Of a stretch of DNA of 6,088 nt, positions 1-6,088 are shown piece after piece. The stretch is from Actinomycetota bacterium. GTDB taxonomy: Bacteria; Actinomycetota; Actinomycetes; Actinomycetales; Microbacteriaceae. The stretch covers positions 1 through 6,088 of the forward strand of contig WLFI01000048.1 in NCBI GenBank assembly GCA_009703845.1, read 5' to 3'. The notes under the pieces were generated by a model, which was given only the letters and a program-made list of their open reading frames with translations, was not told the origin of the DNA and made no database searches. Each line of letters opens with the position of its first letter. Position 1 is the stretch's first letter. The translations under genes and the position numbers were made by a program.

Positions 1-801
1 GACAAGGCGATGTTGGAATCAAGATTCGAAGGCGCTGCGCAGCAAATGCGAACGACTTATTACTACCTAATGTCGAAATCGTCCAAGAACGAGGCGTTAC
101 CTCCAATCGAAGAACGCATCACGTGGTCTTTGCCGGCGGCGTCAAATATTTGGCCACGAACACTGATGGTTGTTACCGATGCAGAAGACAATAAGCTGCC
201 GCAGATGCTGGTGATGTCACAGAGTTCGCCAAGAACCCAATACAAAGTCAGCTATGTGATTTCTCTCGTGCCCGGTGCAGCACTTCCTCCGGTTGCGGCA
301 GCCGATGCAGGCGCTATTCCTGTGGCATCTGACTCTGCCTACCTGAAGGTTGTGCCTCGTCAACTTCCGCCAACATACGGTGATGTCATCGACAAGGGAG
401 CGTTGAGCGAGCACTTCGGGCTATTCAATCTAGAGAACGACAAGTACTACGCCGACGTCTCTGCTCTAGAGCAGGCGCAGGTGCAGAAGCTGACCAAGGC
501 CAAGATCAAGTTCAAGCACTTCCTAGGCTCTTCAAAGGTGCTATCGCTTTCGACTGCCTCTGGTGGTGCTCTGGTTGCGGTTTACATGAAAGACGATTAC
601 ACCATCAAGCCGATCAAGGCCGGTTCGGGCGTAACGGTCTCGGGTAACGAGAAAATTTTGCTCGGCACAGCAGGCTCAGTCAAGGGCGTTCGAAGCACCT
701 ATGGCAACATGATGGTCTTTTACGTTCCACCACTATCCGCCGACGAGAAAACAACTTTGCTGGGCGTAACCCAGGGTCTACTAGCCGTAAAGGGGCTCTA
801 G
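1..801 (+). CDS. Conserved actinobacterial protein of unknown function, 5' end cut off by the window edge
   Basis: The frame is open from base 1 (codons for D-K-A precede the ATG at base 10) to a TAG at 799-801, so 266 codons are seen and the true start most likely lies upstream. The ATG at base 10 is probably an internal Met, because too little sequence precedes it to judge a ribosome binding site. The visible part has no cysteine and no clear membrane segment. It opens with a helical stretch rich in Tyr (three in a row near residue 20), then alternating hydrophobic strands, including an I-W-P-R-T motif at about 50-54, a P-R-x-x-Y-K-V-S-Y segment near 77-85, and near the C-terminus Y-G-N-M-M-V-F-Y-V-P-P (about 234-244). 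From memory, similar proteins sit next to the thioredoxin/TPR gene in many Microbacteriaceae and often carry a lipoprotein-type N-terminus, which cannot be checked here; a DUF8094-type assignment is possible but unverified. The one-base overlap with the next gene implies a shared transcript and coupled translation. No function can be given. Confidence 0.85.
   Translation, partial: DKAMLESRFEGAAQQMRTTYYYLMSKSSKNEALPPIEERITWSLPAASNIWPRTLMVVTDAEDNKLPQMLVMSQSSPRTQYKVSYVISLVPGAALPPVAAADAGAIPVASDSAYLKVVPRQLPPTYGDVIDKGALSEHFGLFNLENDKYYADVSALEQAQVQKLTKAKIKFKHFLGSSKVLSLSTASGGALVAVYMKDDYTIKPIKAGSGVTVSGNEKILLGTAGSVKGVRSTYGNMMVFYVPPLSADEKTTLLGVTQGLLAVKGL
788..795 (+). promoter_or_regulatory. Ribosome binding site supporting the GTG start at 801
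   Basis: The purine run TAAAGGGG lies five bases before the GTG at 801 and partly matches a Shine-Dalgarno core. It sits inside the last codons of the upstream gene. Together with the conserved N-terminal wording of the product (G-A-Y-D-L-S-T-L-K-K, like the G-A-V-D-L-S-x-L-K of relatives), it supports GTG rather than a later start. Confidence 0.6.
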
Positions 802-1697
802 TGTCTTCGCTAAATGGCGCATACGACTTGTCTACCCTGAAGAAGGGGCCTGACGCAGGGGCGACTCCGGATGCGACATCCGCCCACTCAACTGCGCGCA
901 TTGCGGTTGCGGCTCTCGTTCAGGACTGCACCGAACAAAGCCTAAAGACCGTGCTCGATTTATCTACATCGGTACCGGTGATTCTTGAATTTCACGCCGA
1001 TTCGGTTCGCACCATGGCGATTAGTGACCGGCTACGTGCCGCTATCGAAAACTTGGATGGTCGGCTGATTCTCGCTCGTATCGATGCGCAAATCGAACAG
1101 CGGGTCGGGCAGGCGTTCGGCATCAAAGGCGCTCCAACGGTGGTGGCCGTAGTTAAGGGGCAGCCTGTTCCGCTATTCGAAGGGGAACAATCAGCCGAGG
1201 TGATTGAGCAAATTTTCGCGCGCGTTCTCGAAGTGGCCAGTGAAAACGGGGTCACTGGCCAAGCCGAGGTGTCGACCGAAGCGGCCGAGGTGCAGTTACC
1301 GCCCCTTCACCAGAAGGCGTTTGAACTGATCGAGGCCGAAGATTACGACGGCGCGATTGCGGTTTATGAACAGGCGCTTCGTGAAAACCCGAGAGACGAC
1401 CTAGCAATGGCTGGCTTGGCACAGGTGAAGTTACTAAAGCGCACCGCAGACGCAGATTTCGACAAGATTTCAGACCAGCCGCCAACAGGGCTCGACGAAT
1501 TGCTCGCCTGGGCCGACATCCAAGTTTCAACATCGAACGTCAAGGTTGCTTTTGACGCGTTGCTCGATGCTTTTGAGCAGCGCTTCGATGACCGCGAGAC
1601 GATCAGAAAGCACATCGTTGAATTGTTTGCGGTAATCGATCCTGCCAACGCAGATCTTGCCGCCGCGAGGCGACGACTAGCTACTCTGCTCTACTAG
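801..1697 (+). CDS. Thioredoxin-fold/TPR protein, CnoX/YbbN-like co-chaperone lacking the redox CXXC
   Basis: The 298-residue product has the CnoX/YbbN layout: a short N-terminal tail, a thioredoxin-fold domain at about 35-145, a linker at about 146-167, then TPR-like helices to the end. The thioredoxin fold is shown by the strand S-V-P-V-I-L-E-F (57-64), the strand L-I-L-A-R-I-D (89-95) and the cis-proline loop G-A-P-T-V-V (110-115). The place of the usual W-C-G-P-C is taken by H-A-D-S-V-R (65-70), and the only cysteine in the protein (Cys43) lies elsewhere, so thiol-disulfide exchange through a CXXC is not possible. One clear TPR unit spans about 168-200 (A-F-E-L-I-E-A-E-D-Y-D-G-A-I). The C-terminus, A-A-A-R-R-R-L-A-T-L-L-Y, is typical of the family. 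Family knowledge suggests a cytosolic holdase that protects or hands over unfolded proteins to DnaK or GroEL; actinobacterial members are poorly studied. The GTG start overlaps the previous stop by one base (TAGTG), so the two genes are probably co-transcribed. The gene name cnoX or ybbN would be reasonable but is not certain enough to assign. Confidence 0.88.
   Translation: MSSLNGAYDLSTLKKGPDAGATPDATSAHSTARIAVAALVQDCTEQSLKTVLDLSTSVPVILEFHADSVRTMAISDRLRAAIENLDGRLILARIDAQIEQRVGQAFGIKGAPTVVAVVKGQPVPLFEGEQSAEVIEQIFARVLEVASENGVTGQAEVSTEAAEVQLPPLHQKAFELIEAEDYDGAIAVYEQALRENPRDDLAMAGLAQVKLLKRTADADFDKISDQPPTGLDELLAWADIQVSTSNVKVAFDALLDAFEQRFDDRETIRKHIVELFAVIDPANADLAAARRRLATLLY
1234..1261. repeat. Perfect 10-bp inverted repeat with 8-base loop inside the thioredoxin/TPR gene
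   Basis: The arm TGGCCAGTGA (1234-1243) is followed by the loop AAACGGGG and the exact reverse complement TCACTGGCCA (1252-1261). It falls at the codons for V-A-S-E-N-G-V-T-G-Q, the boundary between the thioredoxin fold and the TPR part. No T-run follows it on either strand, so it is not a standard intrinsic terminator. The E-N-G-V-T-G coding constraint may account for part of it. Confidence 0.75.
1694..1697. other. Convergent stop codons sharing a palindromic CTAG
   Basis: The plus-strand thioredoxin/TPR gene stops with TAG at 1695-1697 and the minus-strand glgB stops with TAG read from 1696 to 1694. The two genes therefore overlap tail to tail by four bases. No hairpin followed by a T-run was seen close to the junction on either strand; nearby there is only a 4-bp stem with a GCGA loop (1661-1672) and a 5-bp stem around 1752-1770. 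Confidence 0.95.
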
Positions 1698-3895
1698 TTT
1701 GCAGGCTTGAACCAAACAGCGGCCAGGGGAGGCACGCTGATGGTCGCTGAGTGAGGCTGGCCGTGTGAGCCAGGGCCTGATGCTTCAACCGAACCAAAGT
1801 TTCCGACGCCCGAGCCACCATATTCGACGGCATCCGTGTTCAAAATCTCATTCCACTTGCCCGCGCGCGGTAGCCCGAGGTTGAAGTTGTGGTGCGGCTG
1901 CCCAGCGAAGTTGATCACGCAAGCTATCTGGTTTCCGGCCTTATCAACGCGCAAAAAGCTGAGCAAGTTTGCATCGGCGTTGCCGCCGTCGATCCACACA
2001 AAACCGGCTGGGTCGTGATCGAGTTGCCAGAAGGCGGCATTCTCGAGATAAACCCGGTTCAGGGTCGAAACCATTGACTGCAGAGCCTGATGGGTCGGCT
2101 GCTCTAGAATCCACCAGTCCAGACCGCGTTCTTGATTCCACTCGGATGGCTGACCGAATTCGCTACCCATGAACAAAAGTTGTTTACCCGGATGCGCCCA
2201 CATGTAGGCCAGATAGGCGCGAACGTTCGCGAGCTGCTGCCAACGGTCACCCGGCATCTTGGCTAGAAGTGAACCCTTGCCGTGAACGACTTCGTCGTGG
2301 CTGATTGGAAGAACGAATTTCTCGTTGTACGCGTAGAGCATCGAGAAGGTGAGTTCGCCGTGGTGGTGCTTTCGGTACATCGGGTCTTTCTCGATGTACT
2401 TGAGGGTGTCGTTCATCCAACCCATGTTCCACTTGAACCCGAAACCGAGCCCACCGCCATCGGTTGGGGCCGAGACTCCACCCCAAGATGTTGACTCTTC
2501 GGCGATCATCATGATTCCCGGGTTGCGTCGGTAGGCAGTTGCGTTGGTTTCTTGCATGAAGCGAATCGCGTCTAGATTTTCGCGGCCACCGAATTCGTTC
2601 GGCAACCATTCACCGTTTTCGCGCGAGTAGTCGAGGTAGAGCATCGATGCCACTGCGTCGACGCGCAGGCCGTCGATGTGAAACTCCTCGAGCCAGTAGA
2701 GCGCATTGGCTACCAAGAAATTGCGCACTTCGGTTCGACCGAAGTCGAAGATGTAAGTGCCCCAGTCTGGATGCTCGCCGCGTCTCGGGTCGGCATGCTC
2801 ATAGAGTGCCTGACCGTCGAATCTAGCTAGCGCCCAGTCATCTTTCGGAAAGTGCGCTGGAACCCAGTCGAGAATTACGCCGATGCCAGCTTGGTGAAGC
2901 TTGTCGATTAGGTAGCGAAGGTCGTCTGGGCTGCCGAATCGAGAAGTTGGGGCGTAGTAGCCGGTCACCTGGTAGCCCCAGGATGGTGCATACGGGTGCT
3001 CGGCAAGCGGCATAAATTCGACGTGGGTGAAGCCAAGTTGCTGCACATAGGGAATCAGCTCGTCGGCAAGTTCGCGGTAGTTCATCGCGTGCTTCCAAGA
3101 CCCCGCATGCAGCTCATAGATGCTCATTGGCGAGCTCAGAGCGTCGCGCTTGGCCCGGACGGACATCCACGTTTTATCTTTCCAAGCGTGGGTTGACTCG
3201 GTGACAATCGAAGCGGTGTCTGGCGGCACCTGGGTTGCCCTTGCCATTGGGTCAATTTTCTTTATCCAGTGACCCTGTTTGGTCAAGATTTCATACTTGT
3301 ATGCGCTGCCGGCTTCGATTCCCGGAATGAAAAGCTCCCACACGCCGGTACTGCCCATAACGCGCATCGAGTGCGCAACGCCACTCCAGTGGTTGAAGTC
3401 TCCGACGACGCGAACTGCTTCGGCATTTGGTGCCCAAACCTTGAAAGACGTGCCGCGGCTAATCCCCAGATCACCCTTAATCGAAAGAACGTGTGAACCG
3501 AGCGCGTTCCAGAGTTCTTCGTGACGACCCTCGGCTACTAAATGCAGATCAAGTTCGCCGATGGTTGGCAGGTGTCGATAAGGGTCATCGGCCAGCCACT
3601 CGGTGGACTTGCCATCCTGTAAGTATGTGGTTTTGATTCGGTAATCGGGTACCGACTTCGAATCAACGAAACCGTCCCAAATGCCGTTCCAAATGTGAGT
3701 TAGTGAAACCTCTTTGCCGCTTTTTAGAACAACGCTCACCGATTTCGCCATTGGGCGTAGTGCGCGAATGGCCCATCCGCCACCGTCAACCGGATGCACT
3801 CCCAGGGTTGCGTGCGGGTTGTGATGGCTGCCGTTCGAAACGCGATCGCGCTCGTACTCACCAATTGGTGGCAGCAGAGGAGTCTTCTTTGCCAT
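1694..3895 (-). CDS. glgB: 1,4-alpha-glucan branching enzyme (GH13)
   Basis: This 733-residue enzyme (E. coli GlgB has 728) cuts an alpha-1,4-glucan chain and transfers the piece to a 6-hydroxyl, creating alpha-1,6 branches in glycogen in the cytoplasm. Its parts in order are an N1 beta module (about 20-110, opening N-P-H-A-T-L-G), a CBM48 module (about 145-235, with F-K-V-W-A-P-N-A and V-V-G-D-F-N-H-W), the GH13 barrel (about 255-620) and a C-terminal beta domain (about 635-733). All catalytic motifs are present: D-W-V-P-A-H-F (343-349), the nucleophile Asp413 in G-L-R-V-D-A-V-A-S-M, the acid/base Glu466 in I-A-E-E-S-T, and Asp534 in I-S-H-D-E-V-V-H-G-K. The ATG directly follows the glgE stop (TAGATG) with no spacer, and the only upstream purine run is GAAGAAG within the last codons of glgE, so translation is probably coupled to glgE. 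The GlgE product is its expected substrate. Nothing suggests truncation or frameshift. Confidence 0.97.
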   Translation of the reverse strand: MAKKTPLLPPIGEYERDRVSNGSHHNPHATLGVHPVDGGGWAIRALRPMAKSVSVVLKSGKEVSLTHIWNGIWDGFVDSKSVPDYRIKTTYLQDGKSTEWLADDPYRHLPTIGELDLHLVAEGRHEELWNALGSHVLSIKGDLGISRGTSFKVWAPNAEAVRVVGDFNHWSGVAHSMRVMGSTGVWELFIPGIEAGSAYKYEILTKQGHWIKKIDPMARATQVPPDTASIVTESTHAWKDKTWMSVRAKRDALSSPMSIYELHAGSWKHAMNYRELADELIPYVQQLGFTHVEFMPLAEHPYAPSWGYQVTGYYAPTSRFGSPDDLRYLIDKLHQAGIGVILDWVPAHFPKDDWALARFDGQALYEHADPRRGEHPDWGTYIFDFGRTEVRNFLVANALYWLEEFHIDGLRVDAVASMLYLDYSRENGEWLPNEFGGRENLDAIRFMQETNATAYRRNPGIMMIAEESTSWGGVSAPTDGGGLGFGFKWNMGWMNDTLKYIEKDPMYRKHHHGELTFSMLYAYNEKFVLPISHDEVVHGKGSLLAKMPGDRWQQLANVRAYLAYMWAHPGKQLLFMGSEFGQPSEWNQERGLDWWILEQPTHQALQSMVSTLNRVYLENAAFWQLDHDPAGFVWIDGGNADANLLSFLRVDKAGNQIACVINFAGQPHHNFNLGLPRAGKWNEILNTDAVEYGGSGVGNFGSVEASGPGSHGQPHSATISVPPLAAVWFKPAN

Positions 3896-5923
3896 CTACT
3901 TCTTCTTCGTTCTGACCACATGAAGAATGTGGGCTGGCTCATCGAAGGCATCGAGTCGAACAAAGTTGTTCGAGCTCCAGTGATATCGCTCTCCGGTAAT
4001 CAAATCTTGAACTTCAAAGTTGGCCTCGGCTGGCAAACCCAGTTTGGTTAGGTCGAGGCGCACGGTAGTTTCGCGCACCGCGTGGGGGTCGGTGTTTACG
4101 ACAACAAGAATCGTGTCGGCTTCACCCGTAAAGCTGTGCTCTGCGCTGATGTGCTTCGAGAAAACCAGAAACGCCCCGTCATCACTGTGGTGAAACTCTA
4201 TGTTGCGAAGTTGCCCAAGGCTCGGGTGGTCGCGCCTGATGTGGTTTAGTTTGGCAACGTATGAGGCGATTGACCGGCCACTTTGCTCGGCGGCATCCCA
4301 GTCGCGCACTTTGTATTCATACTTCTCAGAGTCAATGTGTTCTTCGGCGCCCGGGCGGGCAACCGACTCAACCAATTCATAACCGGCATAGAGACCCCAA
4401 GACGGGGTCGACATGGCCGCCAAAGCTGCACGAATCTTGTGACCTGGGCGGCCGCCGTATTGCAGGTACTGGGTGAGAATGTCTGGTGTGCTCACCCAAA
4501 AGTTCGGCCTGAAATAGGCCGCGGTTTCGCGCGAAAGCTCGAGCAGGTAATCGCGCAAATCAGCCGGAGTGTTTCGCCAGGTGAAGTAGGTGTAGCTCTG
4601 TTGAAAACCAACCTTGCCCAGGGTGTGCATCATGGCTGGGCGAGTGAACGCCTCGGCCAAGAAAATCACGTCTGGGTGCTCGGCGTTTATTTCGGCAATG
4701 AGCCATTCCCAAAAGTTCACCGGTTTGGTGTGTGGGTTATCGACTCTGAAAATCTTCACGCCGAGCGAGATCCAGTGTTTGACCACTCGCAAAATTTCTT
4801 GGTAGATGCCCTCGCGGTCGTTGTCGAAATTCACCGGGTAGATATCTTGGTATTTCTTCGGTGGGTTCTCGGCATAAGCAATTGACCCATCGGCACGGGT
4901 GGTGAACCACTCCGGGTTGGTTTGAACCCACGGATGGTCGGGGCTGGCCTGAACGGCCAGATCCATCGCTATCTCAATACCTAGGGCGCCCGCAGCCTTC
5001 ACGAACGCGGCAAAGTCTTTTTCGGTGCCCAGGTCTGGGTGAATGGTGTCGTGCCCGCCAGCAGTCGAACCAATCGCCCAAGGTGAGCCAGGATCTTGAC
5101 CAACTGCGTTTAGTGAATTGTTCGGGCCTTTTCTGAAGGCCTCACCAATCGGATGCACGGGCGGCAGATACAGCACGTCGAAGCCCATTTCGGCAACGCG
5201 AGCCAGAGATTTGGTCGCGGTTTTGAAAGTGCCAGACTTCCAAGTCTTGGTCTTGCTGTCGTACTTTGCGCCTTCGCTGCGTGGAAAGAATTCATACCAA
5301 GCGCCGGCGCCGGCTAGCGTGCGCTCACAGTTGATTTCATAGGTTTCACTAAGAGTCTCGAGCGCTCTAACCGGATGCTCGGCAATCGCCTTGAGCAGCT
5401 TCACGTTCAACGCCGCGGCGAATCGGGCCGACGGGCTGTGGCTCTGGTCTGCCAAAACTTCGGCTGCCTGAACAAGTTCTTTGGCATTGGCCTTTTTGCG
5501 ATCTTTTTCGGCAGCGGCTCTGGTGAACAGCGCTACACCTTCGAGCATCATCAGCTCTTCGTCAACTCCGGCCGCGAGCTTTACCTCGGTGTTGTGATGC
5601 CAGGTCTCGTACTCGTCTGAGAATGCGCGAATCTGAAATTTCCACAGACCCTGATCTTCGAGTTGAACCGCGGTGTGCCAACTATCCGTTCCGGCTGCTC
5701 CAGCGTGCATCCGCTTGATGCTGAGGTCACCTTTTGGGTTTGTGAGCAGCAGTTCAACGCCGAGAGCATCGTGACCTTCGCGAAATGAAACGGCAGAAAA
5801 AGGGATCACTTCACCGACAAAGGCCTTGGCGGCCCATCGACCCGCTTCAACGGTTGGCTCGACGTTCAAAATCGGCAAGCGGCCAATCGGGTTATTGTGA
5901 CGGTATGAAATCTCGCTGGTCAT
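3896..5923 (-). CDS. glgE: Alpha-1,4-glucan:maltose-1-phosphate maltosyltransferase (GH13_3)
   Basis: This 675-residue enzyme transfers maltosyl units from alpha-maltose-1-phosphate to the non-reducing end of alpha-1,4-glucan, releasing phosphate. It is the polymerising step of the GlgE pathway from trehalose, or from ADP-glucose via GlgM. The N-terminus R-L-P-I-L-N-V-E-P (15-23) and F-R-E-G-H-D-A (47-53) are typical of GlgE, followed by a helical region (about 120-200) and the barrel (about 205-580). The nucleophile is Asp395 in F-R-V-D-N-P-H-T-K-P, the acid/base Glu424 in F-L-A-E-A-F-T-R-P, and the third acid Asp481 in S-T-P-D-I-L; these are one residue off the Streptomyces coelicolor numbering as I remember it. 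The motif E-N-P-P-K-K-Y-Q-D-I-Y-P (352-363) marks GlgE and lies at the phosphate-binding part of the donor site. The product ends in a small beta domain and a basic tail (R-T-K-K-K). An in-frame TAA at 5933-5935 makes ATG 5923 the first possible start. No Shine-Dalgarno run precedes it, which may mean leaderless translation. Confidence 0.96.
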   Translation of the reverse strand: MTSEISYRHNNPIGRLPILNVEPTVEAGRWAAKAFVGEVIPFSAVSFREGHDALGVELLLTNPKGDLSIKRMHAGAAGTDSWHTAVQLEDQGLWKFQIRAFSDEYETWHHNTEVKLAAGVDEELMMLEGVALFTRAAAEKDRKKANAKELVQAAEVLADQSHSPSARFAAALNVKLLKAIAEHPVRALETLSETYEINCERTLAGAGAWYEFFPRSEGAKYDSKTKTWKSGTFKTATKSLARVAEMGFDVLYLPPVHPIGEAFRKGPNNSLNAVGQDPGSPWAIGSTAGGHDTIHPDLGTEKDFAAFVKAAGALGIEIAMDLAVQASPDHPWVQTNPEWFTTRADGSIAYAENPPKKYQDIYPVNFDNDREGIYQEILRVVKHWISLGVKIFRVDNPHTKPVNFWEWLIAEINAEHPDVIFLAEAFTRPAMMHTLGKVGFQQSYTYFTWRNTPADLRDYLLELSRETAAYFRPNFWVSTPDILTQYLQYGGRPGHKIRAALAAMSTPSWGLYAGYELVESVARPGAEEHIDSEKYEYKVRDWDAAEQSGRSIASYVAKLNHIRRDHPSLGQLRNIEFHHSDDGAFLVFSKHISAEHSFTGEADTILVVVNTDPHAVRETTVRLDLTKLGLPAEANFEVQDLITGERYHWSSNNFVRLDAFDEPAHILHVVRTKKK

Positions 5924-5929
5924 AAACCA

Positions 5930-5935
5930 AACTTA
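5930..5935 (-). promoter_or_regulatory. Candidate -10 element of a leaderless glgE promoter
   Basis: Read on the minus strand, TAAGTT fits the actinobacterial -10 pattern TANNNT and ends six bases before the glgE ATG. Transcription would then begin at or next to the A of the start codon. This agrees with the lack of a Shine-Dalgarno run in the gap. The -35 region at the usual spacing (GCCAAT) matches TTGACA poorly, so the call rests on the -10 and its position only. Confidence 0.35.
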
Positions 5936-5940
5936 GCGAT

Positions 5941-5967
5941 TATTCGGCGGCTATTGGCCTATTCGGC
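5941..5967. repeat. Three closely spaced TATTCGGC-type direct repeats before glgE
   Basis: TATTCGGC occurs at 5941-5948 and again at 5960-5967, with the near copy TATTGGC between them at 5952-5958. On the coding strand of glgE these read GCCGAATA, GCCAATA, GCCGAATA. The copy farthest from glgE includes the stop codon of the upstream gene; the other two lie in the gap, around the spacer and -35 region of the candidate glgE promoter. They could be operator half-sites or chance. Confidence 0.5.
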
Positions 5968-6088
5968 TCTAAAGACCAGCATGGATGTGGGGCCAACGAG
6001 AAGTTTCGAGTGGGCCTTGTGCTTCGAAAACTTAACCGGCGGGGTTTCGTGGGTGCTGTCCCAAATCAACTCCCAGTGGCCAGACGTC
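5959..6088 (-). CDS. C-terminal end of a probable glycogen debranching enzyme (GlgX-like), cut by the window edge
   Basis: Reading the minus strand from base 6087, an open frame of 42 codons ends at a TAG (5961-5959), 35 bases before the glgE ATG; the rest of the gene lies beyond the window. The visible residues include H-W-E-L-I-W-D-S-T-H-E-T-P-P and, at the end, G-P-T-S-M-L-V-F-R-A-E. A tryptophan-rich strand with W-D-S, followed by a closing strand of the form G-x-S-M-x-L/V-x-x-A, resembles the C-terminal beta domain of actinobacterial GlgX (GH13 debranching enzymes). The match is from memory and short, so another GH13 enzyme such as TreS or TreZ is possible. Same-strand position just upstream of glgE and glgB fits an alpha-glucan operon. 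The other two minus-strand frames looked less protein-like, and one of them stops within 19 codons. Confidence 0.6.
   Translation of the reverse strand, partial: TSGHWELIWDSTHETPPVKFSKHKAHSKLLVGPTSMLVFRAE

Noticed and set aside
1217..1224. Run of alternating CG in the thioredoxin/TPR gene
   Set aside because: It is only eight bases and fits the codons for F-A-R-V; too short to call a repeat.
1252..1648. Two minus-strand frames of 93-94 codons opposite the thioredoxin/TPR gene
   Set aside because: They are antisense to the conserved TPR part and lack recognisable protein features; they are explained by the coding strand.
1661..1672. Small hairpin CGCC-GCGA-GGCG near the end of the thioredoxin/TPR gene, considered as a terminator
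   Set aside because: The stem has only four pairs and no T-run follows on either strand.
2247..2609. A 120-codon minus-strand frame within glgB
   Set aside because: It is out of frame with glgB across its catalytic core, has an arginine-rich low-sense composition, and shows no start signal.
4283..4885. A 200-codon open frame on the plus strand inside glgE
   Set aside because: It lies fully antisense to the well-supported glgE catalytic region, shows no recognisable domain, and is the mirror effect of codon bias on the other strand.
5301..5310. Palindrome GCGCCGGCGC within glgE
   Set aside because: It encodes the Ala-Gly repeat A-G-A-G-A of GlgE with GC-rich codons; it has no loop or flanking signal to suggest a separate role.
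1..6088. tRNA, rRNA, CRISPR array, insertion sequence or phage remnants
   Set aside because: Nothing resembling these was seen: coding sequence fills nearly the whole window and the genes are intact chromosomal types.

Overview
The window looks like a chromosomal segment of an actinobacterium. The maltosyltransferase GlgE, an E. coli-length GlgB with two N-terminal modules, and the cysteine-poor thioredoxin/TPR protein of the actinobacterial CnoX/YbbN type all point there, and the protein wording suggests Microbacteriaceae. Base composition looks only moderately GC-rich by eye (roughly the low to mid 50s percent) and genes are packed with almost no spacers. That would suit a streamlined, perhaps freshwater, Microbacteriaceae lineage such as the Luna cluster, but this placement is inference and not proven.

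Layout. On the plus strand, bases 1-801 hold the 3' part of a conserved but uncharacterised actinobacterial gene. It overlaps by one base a GTG-started gene for a thioredoxin-fold/TPR protein (801-1697). On the minus strand, reading from the right edge, come the last 42 codons of a probable glycogen debranching enzyme gene (glgX-like, stop at 5959-5961), a 34-35 base gap, glgE (5923 down to 3896), and glgB (3895 down to 1694). The glgE stop and glgB start abut as TAGATG. The two opposing gene sets meet tail to tail and share a CTAG tetranucleotide at 1694-1697, so there is no room for an ordinary intergenic terminator.

Function. glgX-like, glgE and glgB form a coherent alpha-glucan cluster. 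GlgE polymerises maltose-1-phosphate into linear alpha-1,4-glucan, GlgB adds alpha-1,6 branches, and GlgX would trim branches during breakdown. The maltose-1-phosphate source (TreS plus Pep2, or GlgM) is not in the window. The two plus-strand genes are probably a separate protein-homeostasis unit: a redox-inactive thioredoxin-like holdase and an unknown partner.

No clearly new system is visible. The core genes are ordinary metabolism. The least explained items are a cluster of short TATTCGGC-type repeats and a possible leaderless promoter just before glgE, a perfect 10-bp inverted repeat inside the thioredoxin/TPR gene, the terminator-less convergent junction, and the unknown conserved gene at the left edge. 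There is no stretch above 300 bases without a gene.
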